NCBI GenBank assembly: GCA_004794655.1
Contig: SMMW01000013.1
Coordinates: 2,316,001 to 2,380,000, forward strand
Direction: 5' to 3'
From: Marisa cornuarietis
Taxonomy: Eukaryota; Mollusca; Gastropoda; Architaenioglossa; Ampullariidae
DNA: 64,000 nucleotides
In this document: positions 62,501 to 64,000 of the stretch, piece after piece
How positions within the stretch are numbered: the stretch's first letter is position 1
Layout of the letters: each line of letters opens with the position of its first letter
Notes under the pieces: model-generated
Told to the model about the DNA's origin: nothing
What the model saw: the letters and a program-made list of their open reading frames with translations, nothing else
The model's database searches: none
Translations under genes and position numbers: made by a program

Positions 62501-63561
62501 CATGTTGATAAAATCAATTACTAAAACAGATCTGCAGACGAACTGCCACTATCAAAACTACTTTACATATTATTTATAAACCTGTATATTTTCTTCTCAA
62601 ATTGTTTGATAGTTGTACAACTGTTTATACATTATAAATTGGACCTACAGGAATGATGCAATTTTATGCCACAATGTTAAGCCCGTCTTTGTGATCGGTG
62701 CAGTTCTACACAGAACGCTTTCTCCATATTGTGCTCATTAGCTGATCTGAACTTCCCAACAATCAATGAATCCAGCTTGGTCAATATTTCCAGTTGTGAA
62801 GGTTACATATATTCTTCTTACCAAAACAGCAGTACACTAGCTTGCCACTTTTAAATCTAAAAAAGGCTTCTGGAATAGTAATCTAATTCTTAAACTGCAG
62901 TACTGGAAATGTAATTTTTTTTTTAAAGTCCAGAGTTGTCAAAATATCAGTGAACAGATTTAAAAATTATTTATTTGATATATACCTACAGAAACATGAT
63001 TCAATATTACAGCTAAGCTGCATGCACATTAACCAGTCAGCACTACATGACAGATGTGCATAGTAAATTACATTAACAAATGGCAAAACAGACCTCTTTC
63101 TTGATGATTCGATCTGCATCTTCTTGATTTTCAAACGTGACAAATCCATACCTGGAGTAATAAAAATATACGTAATTTGAGACAAAAGTGGGTATTGATT
63201 AAACTAGTGAAATATATATACACACACACAAACATATATAGTACGAAATGGTGTGGTGTTTGTAAATTTTCTGCTCCCATTGGTGAATGTCAATACTCCT
63301 CCCCCCACCAACACAAAAAAACCTCACTGGGATGTTCGTTTAAGTCATCTGATAGATGCCAAAAACACTATGGACAGAACATATTAAATTATATTTGTCA
63401 CTGATTTCCCATAGGTATGTAAACTTGCACAAATGCTTCAGCAGATTAAAGCGAATTGTAAATTCATACCCTTTTGAAACTCCAGCTCTGTCAGCAATGA
63501 TCTTTGCATCTTTTACAGCACCAAATGCAGAGAAAAACTGCTTAAGTTCAGCTTCAACAGT
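2192..63561 (-). CDS. boll: Boule-like RNA-binding protein, 9 coding exons, 5' end outside window
   Basis: Joined exons in transcript order: 63561-63470, 63151-63094, 51028-50969, 39529-39511, 20392-20277, 15718-15641, 9705-9655, 9045-8869, 2551-2192 (1011 nt, about 336 residues plus TGA stop). Every junction is GT-AG and the phases agree throughout. The RRM carries RNP1 KGYGFVTF and ends with FKDRKLNIGPAVRKQ, the Boule hallmark. The later segment with QPAYTATVMM, TPQYSPYQTQ and QWTTPQAQWRWGSQ resembles the Q/P/Y-rich DAZ-repeat zone of BOLL. Known family role: cytoplasmic germ-cell protein that binds mRNA 3' UTRs and promotes translation, needed for meiosis. The RNP2 half of the RRM and the start codon are not in the window. 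The C-terminus is longer than I expect for vertebrate BOLL (283 aa in human), mainly through the 119-codon last exon. Introns range from 318 bp to 19 kb and are packed with transposons. Confidence 0.93.
2552..8868 (-). other. boll intron, mostly unique AT-rich sequence
   Basis: 6.3 kb intron bounded by donor GTAATC (after 8869) and acceptor CAG (before 2551). Apart from a half-MITE near 7049 I see no transposon, RNA gene or conserved frame; the short ORFs here look random. Homopolymer A/T runs are frequent. Confidence 0.7.
7049..7150 (+). repeat. Half-MITE, CCTCCCTATTAA family
   Basis: Begins CAGTAAAACCTCCCTATTAA and continues with a diverged copy of a repeat also seen at 36858-37016 and 45149-45317 and, inverted, at 16868-16960. 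The start resembles mariner/Tigger-type MITE termini. No opposing inverted terminus was found, so it is a fragment or one-ended copy. Confidence 0.5.
8869..9045 (-). CDS. boll: boll coding exon (SAYQIF...EGAPVE)
   Basis: 177 nt, 59 codons, phase 0 at both ends. Acceptor GTTCAG before TCTGCATAC; donor GAG/GTAATC. It encodes SAYQIFPQTTGQQALAG followed by a tract with YSQPPPPQAY. The composition (Q, P, Y, A) is that expected downstream of the DAZ-repeat region in Boule proteins. The 609-bp intron to the next upstream exon (9046-9654) shows no repeats. Confidence 0.88.
9655..9705 (-). CDS. boll: boll coding exon (AAPQWTTPQAQWRWGSQ)
   Basis: 51 nt, 17 codons, phase 0 at both ends. Acceptor TGTGCAG, donor CAA/GTAAGC. 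The peptide AAPQWTTPQAQWRWGSQ parallels the GQWQW-type motif of animal BOLL proteins, which supports the family call. Confidence 0.9.
9852..10670. mobile_element. Non-autonomous piggyBac-like element
   Basis: 819 bp lying between TTAA at 9848-9851 and TTAA at 10671-10674. The termini inside the TTAA begin CTCATTCCG on the left and, reverse-complemented, CTCGCTCTTG on the right, a short imperfect inverted repeat. Base composition is more GC-rich at both ends than in the surrounding intron. There is no transposase frame. TTAA target duplication is the signature of piggyBac. Confidence 0.55.
10920..11052 (-). repeat. 3' LTR of the Ty3-type element, with polypurine tract
   Basis: 133 bp, TGTGGAG...CTCCACA on the plus strand, so the ends form a perfect 7-bp inverted repeat. 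On the minus strand it is preceded by GATGGGGGA at 11053-11061, a plausible polypurine tract. It is clearly diverged from the 5' LTR, implying an old insertion. Confidence 0.8.
11157..11881 (-). pseudogene. Ty3 integrase remnant
   Basis: The C-terminal half of the catalytic core is recognisable: FAQRYNFKHTSRPYHQQANG and EAKRAVQTVKGLLKKAEDPY. A later frame has FKLGQMVWVRPQHRKTTGR, the usual downstream GPF/Y-type region. The N-terminal part of the core is eroded between 11882 and 12108. Confidence 0.75.
12109..12582 (-). pseudogene. Ty3 RNase H remnant and linker to integrase
   Basis: Encodes ISADASFGLGAVLMEQ, then EPVFYISRSFSAAKQRYAQI, the classic start of a Ty3 RNase H domain. It continues into VIIPEKLREELLRRLHVGHQ, the zinc-finger lead-in of integrase. 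One frame change in the middle removes part of RNase H. Confidence 0.8.
12580..13453 (-). pseudogene. Ty3 reverse transcriptase remnant
   Basis: Overlapping frames encode the RT palm start: WMGVIQPV...TDWCAPH, then PIVVVPKSSGHIRLSVDFTK and KNFPLPSTDQLLAQL. The catalytic box at 12881-12892 reads DQDD where YQDD or YVDD is expected, followed by ILVCAKAQIEHN and by WTLNAEKCEFSKASVKFLGH. Several frame changes and a stop separate these blocks. Confidence 0.8.
13473..13778 (-). pseudogene. Ty3 aspartic protease remnant
   Basis: The frame contains FKLETGADVTVIPK, matching the retroviral-type aspartic protease active site, but the catalytic Asp position of the usual D-T-G-A motif reads Glu. The fragment ends before the RT frame begins at 13453 in another frame. 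Non-functional remnant. Confidence 0.7.
13996..14612 (-). pseudogene. Ty3 gag remnant
   Basis: Starts at an ATG at 14612 (MEQQQPPRYF...) and includes the motif VEQNWRRFHHQWKNY, typical of Ty3-type gag N-termini. It continues through frames with ENYVSVLRKMAKSCNF and DKAVHTCKVHETS. At least one stop and one frame change break it near 14300-14350. The Cys-His zinc knuckle expected downstream is degenerate around 13800-13980. The role would have been capsid/nucleocapsid assembly. Confidence 0.75.
14772..14789 (-). other. Primer-binding site for tRNA-Leu
   Basis: The minus strand reads TGGTGTCAGAAGTGGGAT immediately after the 5' LTR. This is complementary to the CCA-bearing 3' end of animal tRNA-Leu, as recalled from known tRNA sequences. 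Confidence 0.85.
14790..14923 (-). repeat. 5' LTR of the Ty3-type element
   Basis: 134 bp directly abutting the primer-binding site. It shares with the 3' LTR the segment CAACTCTTGACCA(T/C)TGCTTAT, the ACAACTATAT tract and the ATTACTCCA end. It ends TGTGGAG on the plus strand. The outer two bases differ from the other LTR (AG instead of CA). Confidence 0.8.
15641..15718 (-). CDS. boll: boll coding exon (PAYTATVMM...SPYQT)
   Basis: 78 nt, 26 codons, phase 0 at both ends. Acceptor TTTTCAG, donor ACG/GTAAAC. With the last codons of the previous exon it reads QPQPAYTATVMMPQTQ, then TVYMTPQYSPYQT, matching the QPAY-type DAZ-repeat stretch of Boule. Confidence 0.92.
16868..16960 (-). repeat. Inverted half-MITE, CCTCCCTATTAA family
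   Basis: Reverse-complemented, it reads AAAATCTCCCTATTAAG followed by AATCCACCAAAA, matching the 45149 and 36858 copies. A second short CCCTATTAAG near 16898 gives it a small internal inverted repeat. Confidence 0.45.
18005..18205 (+). repeat. Dispersed repeat A, copy 1
   Basis: About 200 bp nearly identical to 59430-59612. Shared segments include GCAGACGATTTTTTTCAGTG, AACGAGGCTTTGGACGACAA, TCACATTCATTGTTT and CCACCTATACA. No tRNA-like promoter or inverted termini were seen, so its class is unknown. The reading frames across it are probably incidental. Confidence 0.6.
18206..18596 (-). other. Unclassified open segment beside repeat A
   Basis: A minus-strand frame (to 18453) reads through NAFFDTQMEFVHMKESLKIM and ANASGLTLFRDVYIQISAL. 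It looks more protein-like than chance, but I do not recognise it and it runs into repeat A. It could be a piece of a mobile-element protein. Confidence 0.3.
18597..19865. mobile_element. hAT-like element, copy 1 (1.27 kb)
   Basis: Starts CAGAGGTAATTCTAAG and ends CTAGAATTACCTCTG, an inverted terminal repeat of about 15 bp. It is flanked by AGAAA on both sides (18592-18596, 19866-19870). Internal blocks shared with copies at 26839, 47532 and 56430 include GGGGCCCTGGGGCCCTCTCA, ATTTGGTATACAACAAAATA and TGTTTAGACACTTTTCATGT. No transposase is recognisable in this copy. Confidence 0.8.
20277..20392 (-). CDS. boll: boll coding exon (DANIPAGTVLF...)
   Basis: 116 nt. It starts with the last two bases of a split Asp codon, then ANIPAGTVLFTNGVPYTYQN and IFQSPEGTFPVPQPQ. 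Acceptor TTTTCAG, donor CAG/GTGAGA. GVPYTYQNG parallels the YPYTYHNG motif I recall in vertebrate BOLL. Confidence 0.93.
22329..22713. mobile_element. Tigger-like MITE (385 bp)
   Basis: The left end CAGTCAAACCTCGGTTTTTG is matched by the inverted right end CAAAAACCGAGCTTTGACTG. The terminus resembles that of the Tigger transposon at 40241 (CAGTGGAACCTCGGTTCTCG). TA follows the right end; the left flank reads AT, so the TA duplication is imperfect. Non-coding. Confidence 0.75.
23290..23470 (-). mobile_element. tRNA-derived SINE with LINE-like tail
   Basis: 181 bp between near-identical 13-bp repeats CCAAAGTTAGAGG (23277-23289) and CCAAGGTTAGAGG (23471-23483). The minus strand contains an A-box-like GTGGCACAACGATTAGAG and a B-box-like GGGTTCAGCTC, as in RNA polymerase III promoters. 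Its 3' part, GCCGTGATGTAGCCTTAGTT followed by GCTGG and ATAAAACACC, matches the 3' end of the LINE at 29971-35928, implying that LINE mobilised it. Confidence 0.82.
24749..25885 (+). pseudogene. CR1/L2-like LINE fragment (endonuclease part)
   Basis: Frames on the plus strand carry YKKITYGRHELLS, then RPTRGGGIAIIYRSSLAKY, then YRPPPSARNKLT and GPAILLGDVNVHFDN, the order expected of the apurinic-type endonuclease at the start of ORF2 in CR1/L2-like non-LTR retrotransposons. Frame changes occur between the blocks and no reverse transcriptase follows. The element breaks off near 25890. Confidence 0.65.
27040..27475 (+). mobile_element. Solo LTR inside hAT-like copy 2
   Basis: 436 bp beginning TAGTAGTATGGGG (a relative at 55921 has TGGTAG) and ending CCCACCCTGTTACA, flanked by TCGATA at 27034-27039 and 27476-27481. 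The interrupted hAT sequence resumes exactly. A 3' portion of the same family is at 59862-60060 and a 5' portion at 55921-56045. No internal retrotransposon sequence is present, as expected for a solo LTR. Confidence 0.7.
27564..27989 (-). pseudogene. hAT transposase C-terminal remnant (copy 2)
   Basis: Shows KAACLEEWIVVKETVMQN and, in shifted frames, FPNLLVLGKLCLLMLYHNAG with GCERG, then QNLIKSSRRSCLEEKHLN. This is the pattern of the hAT C-terminal dimerisation domain (hydrophobic helix, H-T-A-x-x-E-R-x-F-S-like block, R-x-x-L). At least one frameshift separates the two halves. Related remnants are at 45585-45932 and 56720-57016. Confidence 0.6.
29971..30215 (-). other. LINE 3' UTR and tail
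   Basis: About 245 bp after the ORF2 stop. Contains GCCGTGATATAGCCTTAGTT and GCTGACGCGGCGTTAAACAC, then (CAAA)n. The same tail occurs on the SINE at 23290 and, decayed, at 44630-44840. The tail is probably the template recognition site for the reverse transcriptase. Confidence 0.85.
30216..32793 (-). pseudogene. LINE ORF2, reverse transcriptase and RNase H part
   Basis: From 32793 the frame has KCKVSAPGPDNISYQLL and PIPKPGKDPSDPNSYRPIAL, then shifts near 32360 into a 709-codon frame to 30216. That frame contains GVFFDLEKAYDTTWKQ, MGVPQGSILSPTLFNI and SLYVDDFALCI (catalytic YVDD intact). An RNase H domain follows: FTDGSKIPNGG, AELYAILLALQH, IISDSLSALQAH, WAPGHTGIPGN. A Cys-rich end (CPWCQGIFNVVHVLLTC) follows. 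With two frameshifts, ORF2 is probably inactive here, although most of the catalytic residues remain. Confidence 0.92.
32790..33937 (-). pseudogene. LINE ORF2, endonuclease part
   Basis: Starts MSTILQWNCRGIRANFEEL, the characteristic beginning of an APE-type endonuclease, with IIALQETLL, VLLLGDFNGHHPLWGG, AIDLSVVSP and GSDHFPIIL as further catalytic blocks. The frame breaks near 32800, where the sequence ETVLTEARDVANSLAS continues in another frame. This domain nicks target DNA to prime reverse transcription. It is classed as a pseudogene only because of the downstream shifts. Confidence 0.88.
33941..35230 (-). CDS. LINE ORF1 protein, zinc-knuckle nucleocapsid-like (429 aa)
   Basis: Intact 429-codon frame. 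The N-terminal half holds an RRM-like region (FKNISSGFSSIKRLRTGQLL, then VRVTIKKDGQ-type strands). Three Cys-rich knuckles follow at about residues 175-230: CFNCQRYGHGASFC, CFRCSGTGHVTADC and CANCNGSHVASSKDC. The C-terminal third is basic and rich in Ser, Pro and Lys, probably disordered. ORF1 proteins of this group bind the element RNA and form the ribonucleoprotein particle. ORF1 ends TAA, then AAC, then the ATG of ORF2 in the same frame. Confidence 0.9.
   Translation of the reverse strand: MRESVRKSAEEAWPRFLVVEGTEPAKPLSSLSPFAIAKGFKNISSGFSSIKRLRTGQLLVHCSSQKSSEALRRWDGKQFVDRPIKVTPHRSLNSSKGVIRCPDLAGMSELDIKSELASQGVSAVQRVTIKKDGQSLQTNTLFLTFCLPNIPDSIDIGYLRVKVTLFIPSPLRCFNCQRYGHGASFCKSQARCFRCSGTGHVTADCSSSAKCANCNGSHVASSKDCPKWKEEAAIQRVRAKSGVSYADARRRVVGGPSGTTTAGSTSYSAVVAKRPSVSVSIQTDMTWVSSEGPVRVRQDMPPPPPARSGGSQSSQASQTQSKQTSPVRPPRKPERHTKSPNSKNTTPQRNKKDTQAKTKSPDKHTPQHKTSGIATAVISVPVTNRFASLGEQGMDVDERRLASPSPSRLPLPSSSSPSSVRCSVSHPHR
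35231..35928 (-). other. LINE 5' UTR
   Basis: About 0.7 kb upstream of ORF1, GC-rich in comparison with the surrounding intron, without a convincing reading frame. An internal promoter is expected for this group but no specific motif can be named. The 5' end is defined by the target duplication at 35929-35940. Confidence 0.75.
36101..36210. repeat. Dispersed repeat B, copy 1
   Basis: About 110 bp shared with 53900-54010: GTAGCACTCTAG(T/C)AGTGTAC, a TTTTTGTA block and GTCCCCTTTCTCACGC. Class unknown. The first block is a near-palindrome and may be the end of a mobile element. Confidence 0.5.
36320..36500. repeat. CA/CG-rich alternating purine-pyrimidine tract
   Basis: About 180 bp of interrupted (CA)n with many CG, GTAC and GCGC steps, for example ACGTGCGTGCACGCGTACAC. 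Alternating purine-pyrimidine sequence of this kind can adopt Z-DNA. There is no single clean repeat unit, so it is an old compound microsatellite. Confidence 0.75.
36858..37016 (+). repeat. MITE-like repeat, CCTCCCTATTAA family
   Basis: Aligns with 45149-45317 through AATCTACCAAAATCAAG, AATTAACCTGTCTGC, TTCATTCTGTAAG and ATCATATCACAG. The leading terminus is eroded. Confidence 0.5.
37243..37662 (+). mobile_element. Solo LTR (420 bp)
   Basis: TGTGGTAGAATC...CACCATGTTACA with 4-bp repeats CTAT at 37239-37242 and 37663-37666. It contains a TATA box (ATATAAAAGGG, near 37439-37449) and an AATAAA signal near 37590 followed by a GTGTG-rich segment, the arrangement of U3-R-U5. No coding retrotransposon sequence adjoins, so it is a solo LTR, of a different family from the one at 27040. 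Confidence 0.8.
38084..38415 (+). mobile_element. 5'-truncated LINE end, RTE-like family
   Basis: Carries the C-terminal end of the same ORF as 46001-47531: RRHWRWIGHVLRQQTADLSR, then RRKQGRPKESWKRTV in related frames. It ends GAAGAGGATTGATTGA. It is bounded by ATATATCAAC at 38074-38083 and 38416-38425, so it is a short insertion made by target-primed reverse transcription. Confidence 0.85.
39511..39529 (-). CDS. boll: boll 19-nt microexon (VLPRPY + 1 nt)
   Basis: The minus strand reads TTCACAG/GTCTTGCCAAGACCTTATG/GTGAGT. It joins AVRKQ of the previous exon in phase 0 and passes one base (G) to the next exon to make Asp, giving RKQVLPRPYDANIPAG. Splice sites and phases fit both neighbours exactly. 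It lies between introns of 11.4 and 19.1 kb. Skipping it would shift the frame. Confidence 0.8.
40241..42630 (+). mobile_element. Tigger/pogo DNA transposon (2.39 kb)
   Basis: Inverted termini CAGTGGAACCTCGGTTCTCG (left) and CGAGAACCGAGGTTCCACTG (right) match perfectly over 20 bp and lie within a TA duplication (40239-40240, 42631-42632). A subterminal TTCGAACAAATCG is also repeated in inverted context. It encodes one transposase frame, now shifted. Confidence 0.95.
40506..42243 (+). pseudogene. Tigger transposase, three frameshifts
   Basis: N-terminal psq-type helix-turn-helix (VSDLAREYSMAKSTISTIL), a CENP-B-type DNA-binding domain (SGWFEKFRRRSGIHNVVRHG) and a DDE_1 catalytic core with Asp in FNCDETGLFWKKMP, LLMDNAPAHPP and LQPMDQQVIANFKK. 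The C-terminus is acidic and ends in a lysine-rich tail. Frames change near 40865, 41185 and 41370, so no full-length enzyme can be made here. Members normally excise and reinsert DNA at TA sites. The family also gave rise to host CENPB/JRK-type genes, but the intact termini show this is a transposon. Confidence 0.92.
44630..44840 (-). mobile_element. Decayed LINE 3' end, same family as 29971-35928
   Basis: Aligns in order with the LINE tail and 3' UTR: GTTTGCGTTTTATGCCG, CAGGAACCAAGATTGCAT, CTCAAGTGATA and GGTGTTGTGGCC. It is 5'-truncated and strongly diverged, so it represents an earlier wave of the same LINE lineage. Confidence 0.6.
45149..45317 (+). repeat. MITE-like repeat, CCTCCCTATTAA family
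   Basis: Begins AGTAAAACCTCCCTATTAAG and shares AAATCCACCAAAAACGGG with the inverted copy near 16868 and the 3' segment CCATATCACAG with the copy at 36858. It abuts the start of hAT-like copy 4. Confidence 0.55.
45318..46000. mobile_element. hAT-like copy 4, interrupted by a LINE
   Basis: Diverged left end CAGGATGTACTTCTAGAATT, then family blocks GTGGCCCTTCAAATGAAACA and GGCCCCTCGAAACAC. A minus-strand transposase C-terminal remnant (45585-45932) has CLEEWIVAKETVMQN. The sequence stops at GGGCGC, where a LINE tail begins. Its right part was not found. Confidence 0.7.
46001..47531 (-). mobile_element. RTE-like LINE fragment with (TGAT)n tail
   Basis: The minus-strand 3' end is GAAGAGGATTGATTGATTGA inside hAT-like copy 4. 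The coding part is one continuous frame with two in-frame stops (about 47511 and 47149) and a late frameshift. It contains KSGKAPGADGIKAEML, LPKKGDLGDCNNWRGITLL, GVKQGCILSPFLF, LDFADDIALLS (catalytic FADD) and RRRWRWIGHVLRQ. The 5' side is cut by hAT-like copy 5. Clade assignment (RTE-like) is tentative. Confidence 0.85.
47761..49286 (-). mobile_element. Unclassified DNA-transposon-like element
   Basis: 1526 bp interrupting hAT-like copy 5, which continues as ATAAATT / TTATCTTTCATC on either side. The outer 100 bp or so look like imperfect inverted repeats: ACTGATTTATGATAATTTGG and CGAGTCCGAAAATGA on the left correspond to TTGATTTATAGCAATCTTG and TGAATCCAAATATCA in the reverse complement of the right end. 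It encodes one protein on the minus strand. The superfamily is unknown to me. Confidence 0.6.
48125..48964 (-). pseudogene. Conserved unknown protein of element 47761-49286
   Basis: A frame of 280 codons with one in-frame stop (48773-48775). It shows CVDLKMVNFLLGQQSGFTKY, PCFL then (after the stop) MWDSRDTAHHYKKKDWPVRE, then LLPPLHIKLGLIKQFTKALD, GIFDGPQIRQLI, NKVEQEAWNTFV, KLHYFFSHMDWFPEN, SNEQGERFHQEMKEMETRYQ, GRWNAFMMADYCW. I remember this pattern only from unnamed predicted proteins in many invertebrate genomes. The E-Q-G-E-R-F-H-Q and A-D-Y-C-W motifs, with conserved His, Asp and Glu residues, could belong to a transposase-like catalytic domain; that is inference. A normal residue at the stop would make it otherwise open. 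Confidence 0.65.
50245..50325 (+). repeat. tRNA-like SINE head or tRNA relic
   Basis: A-box-like ATGGCCGAGTGGTTAGAGCG followed about 25 bp later by B-box-like GTTCAATTCCC (near 50295). The A box resembles that of tRNA-Leu/Ser. The stems do not fold into a proper tRNA and no acceptor pairing is seen, so it is probably a SINE head. No tail or target duplication identified. Confidence 0.5.
50410..50560 (-). mobile_element. Decayed LINE segment (RT region)
   Basis: Aligns with 31865-32010 of the large LINE: AGACATGGTAGGGATCTGCC, TCAGATGCAGA, GTCTACATACAA and ATACTGCCCTG. This is the part missing from the relic at 51340-53880, yet it lies outside that relic. Confidence 0.65.
50969..51028 (-). CDS. 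boll: boll coding exon (ADNLIFKDRKLNIGPAVRKQ)
   Basis: 60 nt, 20 codons, phase 0 at both ends. Acceptor TTTTCAG, donor CAG/GTAAGT. It encodes ADNLIFKDRKLNIGPAVRKQ, the last beta-strand of the RRM plus the conserved NIGPA(V/I)RKQ signature of Boule/DAZ proteins. Confidence 0.97.
51340..53880 (-). mobile_element. Old LINE copy, related to 29971-35928, split by a TTAA element
   Basis: 51340-52089 corresponds to LINE 31400-31710 and 53323-53880 to about 32040-32640. One frame at 51676-51963 keeps SKIDAGSIICGSAQGSYL, matching SKLDYGSIIYGSARESYL of the intact LINE. Strongly diverged, with no intact frame. A piggyBac-like element at 52090-53318 interrupts it. Confidence 0.7.
52090..53318 (-). mobile_element. 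piggyBac-like element (1.23 kb)
   Basis: Bounded by TTAA at 52086-52089 and 53319-53322. Termini: TCCTTCAACTGCCAGACG on the left and, reverse-complemented, CCCTTTGGCTGCTTCCGACC on the right. A minus-strand frame at 52686-52925 starts MKDEDSDSDESNGDLDF and continues with SDDSSETDSGDFVAPLP, the acidic N-terminal style of piggyBac transposases. The catalytic part is missing, so it is an internally deleted copy. Confidence 0.75.
53885..54307 (-). other. Open frame overlapping repeat B copy 2
   Basis: 140-codon minus frame rich in Pro, Ser, Tyr (QVAPSPPQWPPYHNGPMFSP). Its 3' quarter (53900-54010) is repeat B, also at 36101-36210. Not recognised. The GC-rich composition differs from the adjacent intron, which suggests a mobile-element fragment rather than a boll exon. 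Confidence 0.35.
55500..55747. mobile_element. piggyBac-type MITE (248 bp)
   Basis: Lies between TTAA at 55496-55499 and 55748-55751, with inverted ends CCCGCTGACTCCG (left) and CCCGCTTAGACC (right, reverse-complemented). An internal partial palindrome includes CTCGTGCTCCACGAGC. Non-coding. Confidence 0.75.
55921..56045 (+). mobile_element. LTR fragment, family of 27040-27475
   Basis: Starts ATGGTAGTATGGGGAAGG and shares the CACACA-rich start, CAGGGATA(A/G)AGA and GGCCGGT with 27040-27475. It breaks off where the transposase-like relic at 56046 begins. Confidence 0.6.
56046..58255 (-). pseudogene. Decayed transposase-like ORF interrupted by hAT-like copy 6
   Basis: The right flank (58102-58255) encodes MSNTRLKAEILWTLKMVESH and, after a shift, DNQIASEFK. 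The left flank (56046-56429) continues with CSETKSRYLITFGLAPHSSK, then FDEEAIAGNFSQTALKAC and a coiled-coil-like SYEHYLSEQKQQKETEDKQ. Removing 56430-58101 plus one CATTT repeat joins the two halves in frame at SEFKC/SETK. This resembles a widespread mobile-element protein of invertebrates (hAT/BED-like). At least two frameshifts or deletions are present. Confidence 0.6.
56430..58101. mobile_element. hAT-like copy 6 (1.67 kb)
   Basis: Starts CAAAGGTAATTCTAGG, ends CTAGAATTACCTCTG, flanked by CATTT at 56425-56429 and 58102-58106. A minus-strand transposase C-terminal remnant at 56720-57016 has KAACLEEWIVVKETVMQN and ICWFLERCASLCYTTM (frame-shifted). It aligns with copy 2 over nearly its full length. 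Confidence 0.88.
59430..59612 (+). repeat. Dispersed repeat A, copy 2
   Basis: Near-identical to 18005-18205 from CTTGTATTACTGGACTG through CACCTATACATGTCCGTGG. Flanking sequences differ. Downstream lies AAAATGGCGGTGAGG, a YY1-like core motif, which may be incidental. Confidence 0.6.
59748..59826 (+). repeat. Short direct repeats, GGACTTGTAAGG
   Basis: GGACTTGTAAGG occurs three times within about 70 bp (near 59751, 59769 and 59803), twice as AAGGACTTGTAAGGGT. An imperfect hairpin CTTGTAAGGCCTTACGG spans the second copy. Confidence 0.6.
59862..60060 (+). mobile_element. LTR 3' portion, family of 27040-27475
   Basis: About 200 bp matching the second half of the LTR at 27040-27475, with shared blocks CCACCAAGCAGTTG, GTCAGACCTATCCTCTG and GGTGAGACTG, ending CCCACCCTGTTACA. 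Confidence 0.75.
60472..61762. mobile_element. hAT-type element with 8-bp target duplication (1.29 kb)
   Basis: Starts CAGTGGCGTGCGGTGG and ends CAGCACGCCACTG, flanked by perfect GTCTGGAT at 60464-60471 and 61763-61770. An 8-bp duplication and CAG...CTG ends define hAT elements. A minus frame at 61204-61578 (for example FPSRLQRLCWRQLVPCVKLR) is not recognised. A second inverted-repeat element sits inside at about 60715-61200. Confidence 0.9.
60715..61200. mobile_element. Nested inverted-repeat element with tRNA-like core
   Basis: The left arm (about 60715-60792: CGAGACGATGTAACCTGTTA, AGTAGGTTAGATTACACA) is the inverse of the right arm (61121-61200: TGTGTAAACTAACCTACTTG, ACAGGTTTCATCGTCTCGGT). 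Between them, on the minus strand, lie A-box-like TGGTGTAGTGGTTAC (61086-61100) and B-box-like GCGTTCAAATCTCG (61041-61057). Confidence 0.6.
62046..62131 (+). mobile_element. LINE relic fragment, inverted relative to 51870-51960
   Basis: CTTCCAAGATTGATGCCGGT and TCCATCATTTGTGGCTCTGC are the reverse complement of the corresponding block in the relic near 51900. Encodes SKIDAGSIICGSA like that relic, so both belong to one diverged subfamily or derive from one another. Confidence 0.65.
63094..63151 (-). CDS. boll: boll coding exon (RNP1: GYGFVTFENQEDADRIIKKE)
   Basis: 58 nt. It takes GG from the previous exon to complete Gly, then YGFVTFENQEDADRIIKKE. Acceptor CTCCAG, donor GAG/GTCTGT. This is the RNP1 half of the RRM that contacts RNA through its aromatic residues (Y, F, F). 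Confidence 0.97.
63470..63561 (-). CDS. boll: boll coding exon (TVEAELKQFFSAFGAVKDAK...)
   Basis: 92 nt, 30 codons plus two bases. Acceptor TTTCAG, donor GG/GTATGA. It encodes TVEAELKQFFSAFGAVKDAK and IIADRAGVSK, the first helix and second strand of the RRM. DRAGVSKGYGFVTF is the classic Boule/DAZ sequence. The preceding RNP2-bearing exon must lie beyond 64000. Confidence 0.97.
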
Positions 63562-64000
63562 CTGAAACACATTAAAACACGCACTTGTATGCTCACCATT
63601 TCTTTTATCTAAGAGGCACACTAAGAGAAGGTTCCATTGTGACAGTTTAGTGATAAAAGACATGGTTTTTAAATCATTTAAACTAAATGTGTTTCAGAAA
63701 CTGAGACATCTTAATAAACAAAAATTGCAAATAAAACTCCCCAACTGCTGATTGTGGTTGTACCTGATTAGATGGTGTCACACAGTTTGGTAGGTTTTCT
63801 TCAAGAGTAAGCATACATTAGATCACTGTAATAGTTTTTCAAATCTTATAATACTAAATGACACAGTGACAAAAGTTCGCCTCTGGCATACAGTTGGACT
63901 TATTTTTGCCTTGTTGAAACCTGAAACTACATCAACGGATAAATAAAGGTTCTGCGATAATCCTGATATACATATGATAATACTGGCTGTGTGTGTGTGT
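63562..64000 (-). other. boll intron (partial), (GT)n at the window edge
   Basis: AT-rich sequence upstream of the 63470-63561 exon with no RNP2-type exon. A (GT)n microsatellite starts near 63989 and runs off the window. Confidence 0.7.

Larger units (their letters stand above)
51029..63093 (-). other. boll 12.1 kb intron
   Basis: Splits the RRM between KKE and ADN. Besides the listed elements, no gene is seen in 54310-55495, 58260-59429, 60061-60463, 61771-62045 and 62132-63093. The sequence there is AT-rich with scattered homopolymers. Confidence 0.7.

Overview
The window is animal nuclear DNA: one host gene with very long introns, its exons bounded by GT-AG splice sites, and a dense, nested population of transposable elements. 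The host gene runs on the minus strand. Nine coding exons between 63561 and 2192 read as a Boule/DAZ-family germline RNA-binding protein (BOLL homologue). The exon(s) with the start codon and the first part of the RRM lie beyond position 64000. The SINE/LINE tail type and the transposon repertoire suggest a lophotrochozoan, most likely a mollusc and perhaps a gastropod. That species-level guess is inference.

Layout from low to high coordinate: probable boll 3' UTR (1-2191), last coding exon (2192-2551), a 6.3 kb quiet intron, then exons at 8869-9045, 9655-9705, 15641-15718 and 20277-20392. The 15641/9705 intron holds a TTAA-flanked piggyBac-like element and a degenerate but end-complete Ty3-type LTR retrotransposon. 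The next intron upstream (15719-20276) holds a short repeat and a hAT-like element. The 19 kb intron (20393-39510) contains a Tigger-like MITE, a tRNA-derived SINE, a CR1/L2-like LINE fragment, a second hAT-like copy split by a solo LTR, a full-length 5.96 kb non-LTR retrotransposon with RNase H (29971-35928), a CA-rich stretch, another solo LTR and a truncated LINE end. A 19-nt microexon (39511-39529) follows.

The next intron (39530-50968) has a Tigger transposon with intact termini and a nested stack. In that stack a LINE sits in a hAT-like relic, another hAT-like copy sits in the LINE, and an unclassified DNA-transposon-like element (47761-49286) sits in that second hAT copy. After exon 50969-51028 the last large intron carries an old relative of the LINE split by a piggyBac-like element, a 248-bp TTAA MITE, a hAT-like copy inserted in another decayed coding element, and a hAT-type element with a perfect 8-bp target duplication (60472-61762). 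The RRM exons are at 63094-63151 and 63470-63561.

Only the boll exons look like conserved host coding sequence. All other long reading frames belong to mobile elements, most of them broken. The least explained item is the element at 47761-49286, whose protein family I know only as unnamed predicted proteins. The large LINE also has an unusual ORF1-TAA-AAC-ATG-ORF2 junction in a single frame. Family assignments rest on reading motifs by eye; no database search was run.
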